Assembly (NCBI RefSeq): GCF_000812465.1
Contig: NZ_JWMA01000104.1
Coordinates: 186,001 to 250,000, forward strand
Direction: 5' to 3'
Length of the DNA stretch: 64,000 bases
DNA from: Cupriavidus sp. IDO
GTDB taxonomy: Bacteria; Pseudomonadota; Gammaproteobacteria; Burkholderiales; Burkholderiaceae
Part shown: positions 1 to 8,654 of the stretch, piece after piece
Position numbering within the stretch: the stretch's first letter is position 1
How the letters are laid out: each line of letters opens with the position of its first letter
Translations under genes and position numbers: made by a program
Notes under the pieces: model-generated
Seen by the model: only the letters and a program-made list of their open reading frames with translations
The model's database searches: none
Told to the model about the DNA's origin: nothing

Positions 1-423
1 GATCACGAAGATCGAGCCGAGCACCACGCGGGGAATCGAGTTGGCGATCTGGATGTAGATGCTGAACACATCGGCCAGCAACTTGTTGCGTCCCAGCGCG
101 ATGCCGCACAGCACGCCGGCCACCGATCCGATCAGGAAACCGAGGCCGGTTTCTTCGAGCGTGACTGCCACCTGGGTCAGCAGCGGCCCCTGGGACGTGC
201 CGTTGACGAACCAGTCGTAGATCTGCTCCGCGATCAGCGACGGCATGGAAAAGAAGAACGGATCGATCCATTGCAGGCGACCGGCGAGCTCCCACCCGCC
301 CAGAACGGCTACCAGCAGCACCACGCGCAGCGTGACGATGAGCCAGTAGCGGCGGCGTGCGGCGGCCCGTGCCTGGAGTTCGAATGCCTCGTCCTGCGCG
401 GCGTATGCAAGGTCTGCTTCCAT
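1..423 (-). CDS. ABC transporter permease, NitT/TauT type (partial)
   Basis: The reading frame runs off the left edge; the 141 N-terminal codons are visible, starting with ATG at 423. After a charged cytoplasmic segment (MEADLAYAAQDEAF) comes a hydrophobic helix around residues 29-45, then a segment ending WEL and an amphipathic stretch. Further helices follow, with the TLEETGLGFLIGS-type sequence typical of BPD_transp_1 permeases of nitrate/sulfonate/taurine importers. It lies 35 bases after the ATPase gene and is the third gene of a binding protein-ATPase-permease operon. The conserved cytoplasmic EAA loop should lie beyond the edge. The substrate cannot be deduced. Confidence 0.88.
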   Translation of the reverse strand, partial: MEADLAYAAQDEAFELQARAAARRRYWLIVTLRVVLLVAVLGGWELAGRLQWIDPFFFSMPSLIAEQIYDWFVNGTSQGPLLTQVAVTLEETGLGFLIGSVAGVLCGIALGRNKLLADVFSIYIQIANSIPRVVLGSIFVI

Positions 424-458
424 TGTCTTGCTCGTTGGATTGGTTGGCAGGAGTGCCG

Positions 459-1256
459 TCAGTCGATGTGGACTTCTTCGCGCAGGTCGGCCCAGATCTC
501 GCGCGACAGTTCCACGAAGCGCTTGTCATAGCGGATCTCGGAAGTCACGCGCGGGCGCGGCAGGTCGATCTCATAGACCCGCTTGAGCGTGGCCGGCCGC
601 GCGGTCAGGACCAGCACCCGGTCGGCCATGGCGATGGCTTCTTCCAGGTCGTGCGTGACGAACACCACCGAGCCCGCGGTTTGCGACCACAGCTGCAGCA
701 GTTCATCCTGCATCAGCGTGCGGGTCTGCATGTCGAGCGCGCTGAAGGGTTCGTCCATCAGCAGGATCTGGGGGTTGTTGATAAAGGTCTGGGCCAGTGC
801 CACGCGCTTGCGCATGCCGCCCGAGAGCTGGTGCGGGTAGTGGTTGGCAAACTTGTCCAGCCCGACCTTGCGGATCCACTGTTCGGCCAGCGCGTAGGCG
901 GCGTCGCGCGAGCTGCCGCGGAACATCGGGCCTGCCGCGACGTTGTGCAGCACGGTGCGCCACGGGAAAACCGCGTCGGCCTGGAACACGAAGCCGATGC
1001 GCGGATCGATGCCGTCGACCCGCTTGCCCATCAGGCGCACCTCGCCCGCGCTCGGCCGCAGCAGGCCTGTGATCAGGCTGAGCGTGGTCGATTTGCCGCA
1101 GCCGGTCGGCCCGACCAGGGCTACGAACTCGCCCTTGCCGACGGTCATCGAAAAATCGCGCAGGGCTACCGTGGCGGAGCCATCCGGCGAAATGAAGCGG
1201 CAGGATACGCGCTCGAACTCGATGGCGGGCGCGTCCTGCGATGCTGGGGTTGTCAT
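459..1256 (-). CDS. ABC transporter ATP-binding protein, NitT/TauT type
   Basis: A 265-residue nucleotide-binding subunit that energises import by the adjacent permease. Visible motifs are Walker A GPTGCGKST (49-57), the ABC signature LSGGM (from 144), Walker B ILLMDEP (164-170) followed by FSALD, and the switch histidine in VTHDLEEA. Length and motif spacing match SsuB/TauB/NrtD-type ATPases. The start is ATG at 1256 with GAGG upstream. It sits between the binding protein (30-base gap) and the permease (35-base gap), so the three are probably cotranscribed. Specificity for nitrate, sulfonate, taurine or another compound is not readable here. Confidence 0.93.
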   Translation of the reverse strand: MTTPASQDAPAIEFERVSCRFISPDGSATVALRDFSMTVGKGEFVALVGPTGCGKSTTLSLITGLLRPSAGEVRLMGKRVDGIDPRIGFVFQADAVFPWRTVLHNVAAGPMFRGSSRDAAYALAEQWIRKVGLDKFANHYPHQLSGGMRKRVALAQTFINNPQILLMDEPFSALDMQTRTLMQDELLQLWSQTAGSVVFVTHDLEEAIAMADRVLVLTARPATLKRVYEIDLPRPRVTSEIRYDKRFVELSREIWADLREEVHID

Positions 1257-1286
1257 GAAGAATCCTCGGGGCCGGTGCCGGGCGGC

Positions 1287-2291
1287 CTACTTCGCCTGGT
1301 CGACAAAAGCGTTGGTATAGGTACGGGACAGCTCGATATGCCTGCCCTTGACCGTAGGATCAAACGAAGCCAGCACCTTCAGGACGGTTTCCGGGCCACC
1401 GGCCGGCATCCGGCCATCGGCGGTGAACATGGGCAGCGATGCGCCCAGCGCCTTGACGTAGAGCTCGCGGTTGTTGCCGTAGTAGTCCCTGGGCATCTTT
1501 TGCGCAATCTCGTCGGCCGTATGCGTCTTGATGAAGTGCAGTGTCTTGACGAAGGCCCGCGCCAGCTTCTGGACCTGGTCCTTGTGGCTGTCTACCCAGT
1601 TCCGCTGCATGTAGAGGCTGGAAGCGGGGTAGAGACCGCCCAGCGCCTGCGTGGTGCCTTCGGCCGTGCGCATGTCTACCAGCACCTGCGCTTCGCCGGT
1701 CTTGAGCAACTGGGAAATGGTCGGCTCGGTCGTCATGCCGGCATCGATGCGGCCCTGGTGGATCGCGGCGATGAAGCTGTTGTCCGCCCCCACCGGCAGC
1801 ACGGTGTACTGGCTGGGCTGGACGCCGGCGCGGAACGCCAGGTACTGGGTCAGGAAGTTGGTCGATGATCCCAGTCCCGTCACGCCAAGGGTCTTGCCCT
1901 TGACGTCAGCCATGCTCTTGATCTGCCCGGCGGCTTTGGTGGCGACCATCTCGGCCTCGCCCGGCACCTGCCCGAATACCACCACGGCCTGCACTTCCTT
2001 GCCCTTGCTCTGCAGGTCGATGGTGTGGTCATAGAAGCCCACCACACCCTGCACGGCGCCGGCCAGCAGTTCGTTCTCCGCATCGACGCCCGCCGGTTGT
2101 GACTGGATTTCGACGTCCAGTCCCTCGTCCTTGAAGTAGCCAAGCTGTTCGGTCAGCCTGGCTGGCAGATAGATGATCTTGGTCGCACCGCCGACCATGA
2201 TCGTCACCTTGCCATCGGCCGCAAGTGCGGTGCCAGACACCGCGAGCGTTGCCAGCATCGTGGCCAGTGCAACCTTTCGGATTCCTTTCAT
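1287..2291 (-). CDS. ABC transporter periplasmic substrate-binding protein (NMT1/SsuA-like)
   Basis: A 334-residue exported binding protein. Residues 1-24 (MKGIRKVALATMLATLAVSG then TALA) form a Sec signal peptide. The mature part begins with a beta strand and a KIIYLPARLTEQLGYFKDEG segment typical of NMT1/THI5-like binding proteins of NitT/TauT importers. The ATG at 2291 is preferred to an in-frame TTG at 2303, because GGAGA lies 5 bases before the ATG and overlaps the TTG. It is the first gene of the importer operon and is divergent from a two-component system. The ligand is unknown: the family includes aliphatic sulfonates, taurine, nitrate and pyrimidine precursors. Confidence 0.9.
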   Translation of the reverse strand: MKGIRKVALATMLATLAVSGTALAADGKVTIMVGGATKIIYLPARLTEQLGYFKDEGLDVEIQSQPAGVDAENELLAGAVQGVVGFYDHTIDLQSKGKEVQAVVVFGQVPGEAEMVATKAAGQIKSMADVKGKTLGVTGLGSSTNFLTQYLAFRAGVQPSQYTVLPVGADNSFIAAIHQGRIDAGMTTEPTISQLLKTGEAQVLVDMRTAEGTTQALGGLYPASSLYMQRNWVDSHKDQVQKLARAFVKTLHFIKTHTADEIAQKMPRDYYGNNRELYVKALGASLPMFTADGRMPAGGPETVLKVLASFDPTVKGRHIELSRTYTNAFVDQAK

Positions 2292-2386
2292 GCCTGTCTC
2301 CAACCTTTGTGTTTTTGATCTCGGTGTGGATGCGGCGCAGGGTCGCAGCCAAATCTGATTCTAGGCAGCCCAATCCTTCACGCAGC

Positions 2387-2407
2387 TTTCCCCGGTGCTA
2401 GGGGAAA
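2387..2407. promoter_or_regulatory. 7-bp inverted repeat in the divergent importer/TCS promoter region
   Basis: The 198-bp gap between the importer operon and the response regulator holds the inverted repeat TTTCCCC-N7-GGGGAAA. It is about 100 bases before the regulator gene and could be an operator for either direction. No other support is visible. Confidence 0.25.
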
Positions 2408-2489
2408 TCCCGAGGCATCCGAAACCGGCGTGCGGCGTTAAAAGTAAGCCGCGAGCCCGCCCCGACCGCCCCGACCGCCAGAACAGTTC

Positions 2490-3158
2490 ATGAAGGTATT
2501 GCTGATCGAAGATAACGTTTCACTGATCCACTGGCTCGCCAGGCTGCTGAAGGAGGACCGCTTCGTAGTCGATACCGCGCTGGATGGGGAAGTGGCCGAC
2601 CAGTTGCTGCAGATGCAGCACTACGACGTGGTGCTGCTGGACTTGCAGATCCCGCGCCTGAGCGGCAAGAGCGTTTTGCGCCGCCTGCGTGCCCGGCACA
2701 ACAACGTGCCGGTGCTGATGGTGACGGCCAGCGGCTCGGTCGATGAAAAGGTGGAGTGCCTCGGCCTCGGCGCCGACGACTACCTGGTCAAGCCCTTCGA
2801 AGTGCGCGAGCTGGTGGCCCGCATCAAGGCGCTGGCGCGCCGGCAGGCGGGCGAGAAGCAGTCGGATCTGACCTGCGGCGATCTCAGCTACAACAACGAT
2901 ACGCGCCAGTTCCATGTCCGTGGCGAGCCGCTGGCGCTTCGGCTCAAGGAGCACGCGACGCTCGAGATCCTGATCAAGCGCCTGGGCAAGACCGTGTCGA
3001 AGACGACGCTAATGGAGGGTATCTACGCGCTCGAGGAAGACGCCAGCGAGGATGCGGTGGAGATCTATATCCATCGCATCCGCAAGAAGCTGGAGGGTTG
3101 CCAGGCCGCCATCGTGACCTTGCGCGGGCTCGGCTACCTGCTGCAGCAGAAGCAATGA
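2490..3158 (+). CDS. OmpR-family response regulator, TctD-like
   Basis: A 222-residue two-component regulator. The receiver domain (1-115) carries the acidic pair E7/D8, the phosphoacceptor D51 in VVLLDLQIP, T79 and K101 in the VKPF motif. The C-terminal half (about 125-220) is a winged helix ending in HRIRKKLEG and TLRGLGYLL, typical of OmpR/PhoB effectors. It overlaps the sensor kinase gene by four bases (ATGA), so the two are translationally coupled. Relatives include TctD/QseB types, which often regulate carboxylate uptake. Here the neighbour is an ABC importer transcribed the other way, which may be the target (inference). Confidence 0.93.
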   Translation: MKVLLIEDNVSLIHWLARLLKEDRFVVDTALDGEVADQLLQMQHYDVVLLDLQIPRLSGKSVLRRLRARHNNVPVLMVTASGSVDEKVECLGLGADDYLVKPFEVRELVARIKALARRQAGEKQSDLTCGDLSYNNDTRQFHVRGEPLALRLKEHATLEILIKRLGKTVSKTTLMEGIYALEEDASEDAVEIYIHRIRKKLEGCQAAIVTLRGLGYLLQQKQ

Positions 3159-4534
3159 TCCACAGCCTGCGCGCGCGGCTGCTGCTTTGGCTGCTGTTGC
3201 CGATGGCCATCTTTGTGGTGGGCAGCGGCATTGCGTCTTATCTGCGCGGGGTCGATACCGCCAATCGCGTGCAGGACCGCGCGCTTCGGGCATCGGCCGA
3301 AGTCATTGCAGGCCAGGTCCACTGGAGCGACGGCCGCCTGGTGGTGCAGGTGCCACCCGCAGCCCTGTCGCTGTTCGACTCGCCTTTCGGTGACCAGGTC
3401 TTCTACAGCGTGGTGGACGACACCGGGCTGATCCTGGCCGGCAACCCTGTGTTCGCGCAGCCCCCGCTGGCGGGCGCCGCTTCGCCCGTGTTCTATGCCT
3501 CCACCTTCCAGGGCCTGCCGGTACGTGTGGTGCAGATATCGCGCCGGATGTTCAACTCGGGCCGCGCGCACAAGGTCACCATCGCAGTCGGCCAGACCCT
3601 GAGAGAAAACCGGGACCTGGCGCAAACGCTCAGCGTGCCCGCGCTCACGCGCGAGATCGTCCTGCTGATGCTGGCGATTTTCCTGGTGGCGCGTGGCCTG
3701 ACGGTGGAGTTGCGTCCGCTGGTGCGAGTCAGGAATGAAGTGGCGGGACGCGATCCGATGGACCTGCAGCCGATCAGGCCGGGCGACCTGCCGCAGGAGC
3801 TGCGTCCGATCGTCGAGGCCATCAACCAGTGCATCCAGCGGCTGAACGAATACGTGCTGCAGCAAAAGCGTTTTATCGCGGATGCCGCGCATCAGATCCG
3901 CACCCCGCTCGCGGTGCTCGGTGCGCAGTTGCAATACGCCTCGCAGTTGCGCGACGACAGCAAGCTGCGCGAGATCCTCTGTTCGATGGAGGGCAGCACG
4001 CAGGCCATGACCGACCTGGCTAACAAGCTGCTGCTGCTCTCGCAGGCCGAAGCGCAGACCGCCGGGGGGCAGGCCGGCAATGCGTCCGCCGACCTGGTGC
4101 CGGTCGTCACGACGGTGCTGGAGGACCTCGTGATGCTGGCGCAACGCAAGCATATCGATCTCGGTGCGGACCTGGCGGTCAGCGGTGCGCAGGTGCGCGT
4201 CCAGGAATGGCTGCTGGCGTCGATGGTCTCCAACCTGGTCGACAATGCCATCCGCTATACGCCCGACTGCGGGCAGGTCACCGTCGCTCTGTCCACGGCG
4301 GATGGCTATGCCACGCTGTCCGTCAGCGATGACGGGCCTGGCATTCCGGCCGAGGCGCGGCCCAAGGTATTCGATCGCTTTTACCGCAACGCCGAGCCGC
4401 ACCAGCAAGGCAGCGGCCTGGGCCTGGCGATCGTCAAGGAGATCGTGCTGGCGGCGCAGGGTTCGGTCGGCCTCTCACCCGGCATCGGTGGCAAGGGCGT
4501 CACGCTGACGGTCAGCCTGCCGCTGGCCGCCTGA
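3155..4534 (+). CDS. sensor histidine kinase, TctE-like
   Basis: A 459-residue membrane kinase. Membrane helix 1 is at about 8-29; a periplasmic region of roughly 135 residues resembles the 2CSK_N sensor of TctE-type kinases; helix 2 is at about 168-186. The H box is FIADAAHQIRTPLA with phosphoacceptor H246. The C-terminal ATPase domain shows an N box (NLVDNAIRYT), G1 (DDGPGIP) and G2 (GSGLGLAIV). The start codon is the ATG overlapping the regulator stop. TctE kinases respond to tricarboxylates or related acids; the signal here is unknown. Confidence 0.92.
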   Translation: MIHSLRARLLLWLLLPMAIFVVGSGIASYLRGVDTANRVQDRALRASAEVIAGQVHWSDGRLVVQVPPAALSLFDSPFGDQVFYSVVDDTGLILAGNPVFAQPPLAGAASPVFYASTFQGLPVRVVQISRRMFNSGRAHKVTIAVGQTLRENRDLAQTLSVPALTREIVLLMLAIFLVARGLTVELRPLVRVRNEVAGRDPMDLQPIRPGDLPQELRPIVEAINQCIQRLNEYVLQQKRFIADAAHQIRTPLAVLGAQLQYASQLRDDSKLREILCSMEGSTQAMTDLANKLLLLSQAEAQTAGGQAGNASADLVPVVTTVLEDLVMLAQRKHIDLGADLAVSGAQVRVQEWLLASMVSNLVDNAIRYTPDCGQVTVALSTADGYATLSVSDDGPGIPAEARPKVFDRFYRNAEPHQQGSGLGLAIVKEIVLAAQGSVGLSPGIGGKGVTLTVSLPLAA

Positions 4535-4543
4535 CCAGGCCGC

Positions 4544-4873
4544 TTAACCGGGAAGCGCGAAGCAGCTCACCGCCGGTGCGGTATATGGCGTCGGATACGG
4601 CGCGCGCGGACCGGACAGCAGGCGCAGGCGCTGCGTTGCCAGCACTTCGGCTTCCACGCGCTCATCGGCGCTGAGTGGCGGTGTCGGTACGGCCGGCGGT
4701 TGCGGCGGCAGGTTGACCGCACATTGCACGGTCTTGCCGTCGCGCACCTGGACATTGATGGTGTATGCGTAGTCCCGCGCAGCCGCTGTGCCCGGCGCGG
4801 GCGCGATGGCTGCGGCGCCAAGTGCGCTGAGGGCGCAGCAGGCTCGCAAGGCACGCATGGTGCAGGGCTTCAT
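4544..4873 (-). CDS. small secreted hypothetical protein
   Basis: A protein of about 109 residues, unrecognised. The ATG at 4873 gives a plausible signal peptide (MKPCTMRALRACC, a hydrophobic run, then GTAAA) followed by a short mature domain with YAYTINVQVRDG, a proline-rich PPQPPAVPTPP segment and a C-terminal Cys. A GTG at 4924 in the same frame would add 17 residues before the signal sequence and is less likely; ATG at 4858 is another option. No convincing Shine-Dalgarno was seen for any start. It converges with the sensor kinase and ends 10 bases from it. Confidence 0.55.
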   Translation of the reverse strand: MKPCTMRALRACCALSALGAAAIAPAPGTAAARDYAYTINVQVRDGKTVQCAVNLPPQPPAVPTPPLSADERVEAEVLATQRLRLLSGPRAPYPTPYTAPAVSCFALPG

Positions 4874-5008
4874 GGATACTGTGTGCGCCAGGCTTATGCG
4901 CGAATCCCGTGAGATGTACCGCACGGGGAGTCAGGAAGGCCCCCGCCGGGCCTCCCGGCATCCCCATGCGAATTCGAGCATCGTCTTCGTTAGTGAAAAC
5001 GCCGCCAC

Positions 5009-5233
5009 TCAGGCGACTCCGTTTGATTCAGGCTGCCGCTCGCCGCCACAATGCGGGTCGCAGTCCTTTGGCCTGGAAACGGCCAGTTCCACCACGGATG
5101 GCACGCTCACTGACGCTGAGTTGGTGACCGGCTGGCGGTTTGTCGTGGCGTTTGCATTGCCGATGCCTGCGGCGAGTGCTGCCAAAGCAGCAAACACGGC
5201 AACGGCCCACGATCGGGCTTGCAGAGGATCCAT
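5009..5233 (-). CDS. small secreted hypothetical protein
   Basis: A 74-residue unrecognised protein. The ATG at 5233 is chosen because an AGGAGAAC ribosome site lies just upstream. The N-terminus (MDPLQARSWAVAVFAALAAL then AAGIGNANA) is a signal peptide with a likely cleavage after ANA. The mature part is about 45 residues, polar, with two cysteines in DCDPHCGG that could pair or bind a metal. It is on the same strand as the other small secreted gene, 135 bases upstream of it. No function can be assigned. Confidence 0.55.
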   Translation of the reverse strand: MDPLQARSWAVAVFAALAALAAGIGNANATTNRQPVTNSASVSVPSVVELAVSRPKDCDPHCGGERQPESNGVA

Positions 5234-5433
5234 GACGTTCTCCTGATGTCCTGTCAGGCGGTTTCCAGTATAGGGCGCCATTCCACATCAACCATTGGGT
5301 CCACGTGTCCTTCCGCATCGCCAGGCATGCAGAAGTTTCCACAGTGTGGTGCGTAAGAGTCCGTGCGCGGCGGATTGTCATCCGGCCATGCTAATGTGTC
5401 CGGCTTCCTGATTTCCGGCAAGCGAGGTCACGC

Positions 5434-6448
5434 ATGCAATCTGCCACCGTCGAATCCGGCTATGGTTCCGATCCCGTCGGACTGGTTAACGGATTCCGTT
5501 TCAAGGCAGGCCAGCCGGCGCAACCGATTGACTCGCCCGCCGCCGCAACCTGGTTGCAGGGCGGGGATCCCGGCGACGAGTTCCTGTGGCTGCATTTCAA
5601 CCTGTCGCACAGCGCCTGCGAGCGCTGGATGAAGGGCCAGCTCGGGCTGCCGGAGGACTTCTTCGAATCGCTGCGCCAGGGCTCGCATTCCACACGCATC
5701 GAGCGCCAGGATGCGGCGCTGCTGGCGGTGGTCAATGACGTCATCTACAACTTTGGCGTGACGTCCACCGATATCTCCACGCTCTGGGCCTGTGCCGACC
5801 GCCGCTTGCTGGTGACAGCGCGCGCGGCCGCTGCGTTCCGTCGACAAGCTGCGTGCCGCAGTGCGCCAGGGCGAGGGCTTTCGCTCGCCGCTGGACCTGC
5901 TGGTGCATCTCCTGCGCGACCAGGCCGACGTGCTGGTGCAGATCGTGCGCGAGACCGGCATCAACGTCGACCAGATCGAAGACCAGTTGCTGTCGCAACG
6001 GCTGCAAGACAACCGTGCCGACCTTGGCGCCATGCGCCGGGGCCTGGTGCGGCTGCAGCGCCTGCTCGCGCCCGAGCCTGGCGCGCTGTTTCGCCTGCTC
6101 AACCGGCCGCCTGCGTGGATGCGCGACGCTGACCTGCAGGAGCTGCGCGAATCGACCGAAGAGTTCTCGCTGGTGCTGAACGACCTTGCCGCACTGGTCG
6201 AGCGCATCAAGCTGCTGCAGGAAGAGATCGCCGCCAAGCTCGACGAACAGACCAACCGCACCCTGTTCACGCTGACGCTGGTGACGGTGCTGGCATTGCC
6301 GATCAACATCGTGGCCGGCTTCTTCGGCATGAACGTGGGCGGCATTCCGCTGGCGGACCATCCGCACGGCTTCTGGGTGCTGGTGGCGCTGGTTGCCGCC
6401 TTTACCGTGCTCGCCGGGCGCTGGGCCTTTCGCAAGGAGCGCCGGTGA
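5434..6448 (+). pseudogene. ZntB/CorA-like divalent metal transporter, frameshifted
   Basis: Two overlapping frames encode the halves of one CorA-superfamily protein of the ZntB type. Frame 1 from ATG 5434 gives the N-terminal domain (NGFRFKAGQPAQP to CADRRLLVTAR). A second frame continues from about 5822 (PLRSVDKLRAAVRQGEGF) through a long coiled segment to two membrane helices separated by the signature GMN in GFFGMNVGGIP. The frames join at the GC alternation near 5818-5828. Restoring one CG dinucleotide there gives VTARARPLRS and an intact reading frame of about 339 residues. This is either a real 2-bp slippage or a sequence error. The family moves Zn2+ or Mg2+ across the inner membrane. 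Confidence 0.82.
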
Positions 6449-6524
6449 ATTCCGACGCCTTTCACAGGACTGCCACGCAATTGCGCTAGCATCGGGCGGC
6501 AGAAGAGACGCCTGGGAGCGAGCG

Positions 6525-7448
6525 ATGCGATACGAAGACGAGGCGCTGGTCCGCCGCATCCACCGCGAGGTGGCTGACTACTATGACGAAGAGCTCGAAC
6601 TGGAGCTGGAAGACCGCAGCTTCGTGAGAGGGCCGGACGGCAGCATCGGGATCGCGCCGGATGGGCCCGGCGAACATGCCGAACGGCAACAGTATTTCCG
6701 CGAGCTGTTCCGGCTGCAGGGTGAGCTGGTCAAGCTGCAGAGCTGGGTGGTCGCCGCCGGCCACAAGGTGGTGATCCTATTCGAGGGGCGCGACGCGGCC
6801 GGCAAGGGCGGCGTCATCAAGCGCATCACGCAGCGCCTGAATCCGCGCGTCTGCCGCGTTGCGGCCTTGCCGGCGCCCAACGACCGCGAGCGCACGCAGT
6901 GGTATTTCCAGCGCTACGTCTCGCACCTGCCGGCCGCGGGCGAGATCGTGCTGTTCGATCGCAGCTGGTACAACCGCGCGGGGGTCGAGCGCGTGATGGG
7001 CTTCTGCACCGACGAGCAGTACGAAGAATTCTTCCGCTCGGTGCCGGAGTTCGAACGCATGCTGGTGCGTTCCGGCATCCAGGTCATCAAGTACTGGTTC
7101 TCGATCTCGGACGAAGAGCAGCACCTGCGCTTCCTGGGCCGCATCCATGATCCGCTCAAGCAGTGGAAGCTCAGCCCGATGGACCTGGAGTCGCGCCGCC
7201 GCTGGGAGGACTACACGCGCGCCAAGGAAATCATGCTGGAGCGCACGCACATTCCCGAGGCACCGTGGTGGATCGTGCAGGCGGTCGACAAGAAGCGGGC
7301 GCGCCTGAACTGCATCCATCATCTGCTCGGGCAGATGCCCTACGAGGAGGTCGAGCAGCCAGCCATCGAGCTGCCCGAGCGGGAGCGGCGTCCGGACTAC
7401 ACCCGCCAGCCCGTGCCCGGAAACATGATCGTGCCAGAAGTGTTCTGA
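6525..7448 (+). CDS. ppk2: polyphosphate kinase 2 family protein
   Basis: A 307-residue PPK2 that transfers phosphate between polyphosphate and nucleotides. The Walker A-like loop is FEGRDAAGKGG, the Walker B-like segment is LFDRSWYNRAGVERVMGFC, and the lid region is around GIQVIKYWFSISDEEQ. The TRAKEIMLERT and APWWIVQAVDKKRAR motifs near the end are standard. The N-terminal acidic extension (DEELELELEDRSF) is typical of class I PPK2. The ATG at 6525 is chosen by homology; no strong ribosome site is visible. Cupriavidus strains carry several PPK2 paralogues, so ADP or GDP preference cannot be assigned from sequence alone. Confidence 0.92.
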   Translation: MRYEDEALVRRIHREVADYYDEELELELEDRSFVRGPDGSIGIAPDGPGEHAERQQYFRELFRLQGELVKLQSWVVAAGHKVVILFEGRDAAGKGGVIKRITQRLNPRVCRVAALPAPNDRERTQWYFQRYVSHLPAAGEIVLFDRSWYNRAGVERVMGFCTDEQYEEFFRSVPEFERMLVRSGIQVIKYWFSISDEEQHLRFLGRIHDPLKQWKLSPMDLESRRRWEDYTRAKEIMLERTHIPEAPWWIVQAVDKKRARLNCIHHLLGQMPYEEVEQPAIELPERERRPDYTRQPVPGNMIVPEVF

Positions 7449-7449
7449 A

Positions 7450-7465
7450 CTGCACTAAAGTGCAG
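7450..7465. terminator. hairpin after ppk2
   Basis: CTGCAC-TAAA-GTGCAG is a perfect 6-bp stem two bases after the ppk2 stop. It is followed by a second imperfect GC-rich stem enclosing TTTTTT at about 7467-7490. Together they are probable transcription termination signals, although the T tract sits in the loop of the second stem rather than after it. Confidence 0.4.
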
Positions 7466-7645
7466 AGGCTGCGCCTTTTTTGGCGCCTCCGACTCCATAA
7501 TCCGCTCCCGCCACGCTTGCGCAACTGCGCAGCGTGAGGTGCGTCAATCATAAAAAGTGGCTAAAGCGTTGCTTTGCCGCGCCGATATTCATCGGTACGG
7601 CGGCACCATGCGGGTGCCCATTTTTCTGGATTCTGGAGTGTTCTG

Positions 7646-8139
7646 ATGAGCAGTATTGGTAGTCGTTCATACCTGGGCCCCCTTGCCTCGATACTGGCTG
7701 CGGCAGCGCTTGCCGCCTGTGGCGGAGGCGGTGGGGATTCGCCGTCGGCCAGCGCGTCCGGCACGCCGGCCGCAACCGCGCCCACTACGCCTGCCCAGCC
7801 GGACCCGGCCCCGCCGGCGCCTCCCCAGGCCAGCACGCCGCTGGTGATCACGGGCCTCGATCAGGCCTGCACCGGCTGCGGCGCGGCAACGCCGGCCAGC
7901 TATGCGGGCTCAGGTGTCGGAATCTGGACCCGCGCCAACGGCACCGGCGCTGCCGCCGACGTGCAGTTCTCCATCGCGGGCCTGAGCGGCCAATCGGTGT
8001 CGCTGTAGCTGACCAATACCACCGGCCTGCCGCAGATCATGCCAACGGTGACGCCGTCGGTGATCAGCTCCTCGGTGAGCCGCCTGTCGATACAGTCGCT
8101 GGCGGCCAATGAACAACAAACCGATGCTGACCCGGTGCG
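7646..8139 (+). pseudogene. lipoprotein gene broken by a stop codon and an IS insertion
   Basis: From ATG 7646 the frame encodes a lipoprotein signal (ending LAAC) followed by GGGGG, a Pro/Ala/Thr-rich linker and a folded-looking region (LVITGLDQACTGCG...). An in-frame TAG lies at 8006-8008. Coding resumes in the same frame beyond it (LTNTTGLPQIMPTVTPSV and onward) until the left end of an IS200/IS605 element near 8140. No clear continuation is seen on the other side of the element. The gene is therefore doubly disabled. The function of the ancestral surface lipoprotein is not recognisable. Confidence 0.72.
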
Positions 8140-8146
8140 CGGCAAG

Positions 8147-8205
8147 CCCCGTCCTTCAGGAATCCTTCAGGACGGGGAAGGATAGTGCGGACGGCGTAGC
8201 CGTCC
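8147..8205. repeat. left-end subterminal hairpins of the IS element
   Basis: Two perfect stems lie here. CCCCGTCCT (8147-8155) pairs with AGGACGGGG (8169-8177), and GGACGGC-GTA-GCCGTCC spans 8189-8205. Subterminal imperfect palindromes of this kind are what TnpA of the IS200/IS605 family recognises. They lie between the broken lipoprotein gene and the tnpA stop. Confidence 0.7.
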
Positions 8206-8218
8206 TTGCCGTTGGGTT

Positions 8219-8632
8219 TTAGTGTGGAGTTTGCTGCTGCTCGATGTACTGGCGCACGATGGAAATTGGTGCGCCGCCACAGGATGAAGCGAAGTAGGAC
8301 GGCGACCAGAGCGCGCCTTTCCAGTAGCGTTTCTGGATGTCAGGTCTTTCCTTGCGCAGCAGGCGGCTGGACACGCCCTTAAGACTGTTTACCAGATTCG
8401 ATACCGCCACCTTTGGTGGATACTCCACCAGCAGGTGGACGTGATCGTCCTCCCCGTCCATCTCGATCAGGTCGGCCTCGAAGTCGGCGCAGACGTTAGC
8501 AAAGATGGCGCGAAGCCGCTGAATAGCGTCGCCATCGAACACCTTGCGGCGATATTTCGCCACAAAGACCAAATGGACATGCATCTTAAAAATGCAATGT
8601 CTGCCGTGCCTAATGTCATTGCTATCGCTCAT
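8219..8632 (-). CDS. tnpA: IS200/IS605 transposase TnpA (Y1 HUH)
   Basis: A 137-residue single-strand transposase. The HUH metal-binding motif is HVHLLVE with H64 and H66. The catalytic tyrosine is probably Y129 in SIVRQYIEQQ near the C-terminus. The N-terminal HVHLVFVAKYRRKVF segment is characteristic of IS200 transposases. Length is normal for the family and no frameshift is present, so the protein looks intact. It is divergent from tnpB. Family knowledge: it excises and inserts the top strand at hairpin-marked ends. Confidence 0.94.
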   Translation of the reverse strand: MSDSNDIRHGRHCIFKMHVHLVFVAKYRRKVFDGDAIQRLRAIFANVCADFEADLIEMDGEDDHVHLLVEYPPKVAVSNLVNSLKGVSSRLLRKERPDIQKRYWKGALWSPSYFASSCGGAPISIVRQYIEQQQTPH

Positions 8633-8654
8633 AGACCAAGAGTATGATGGGCCG

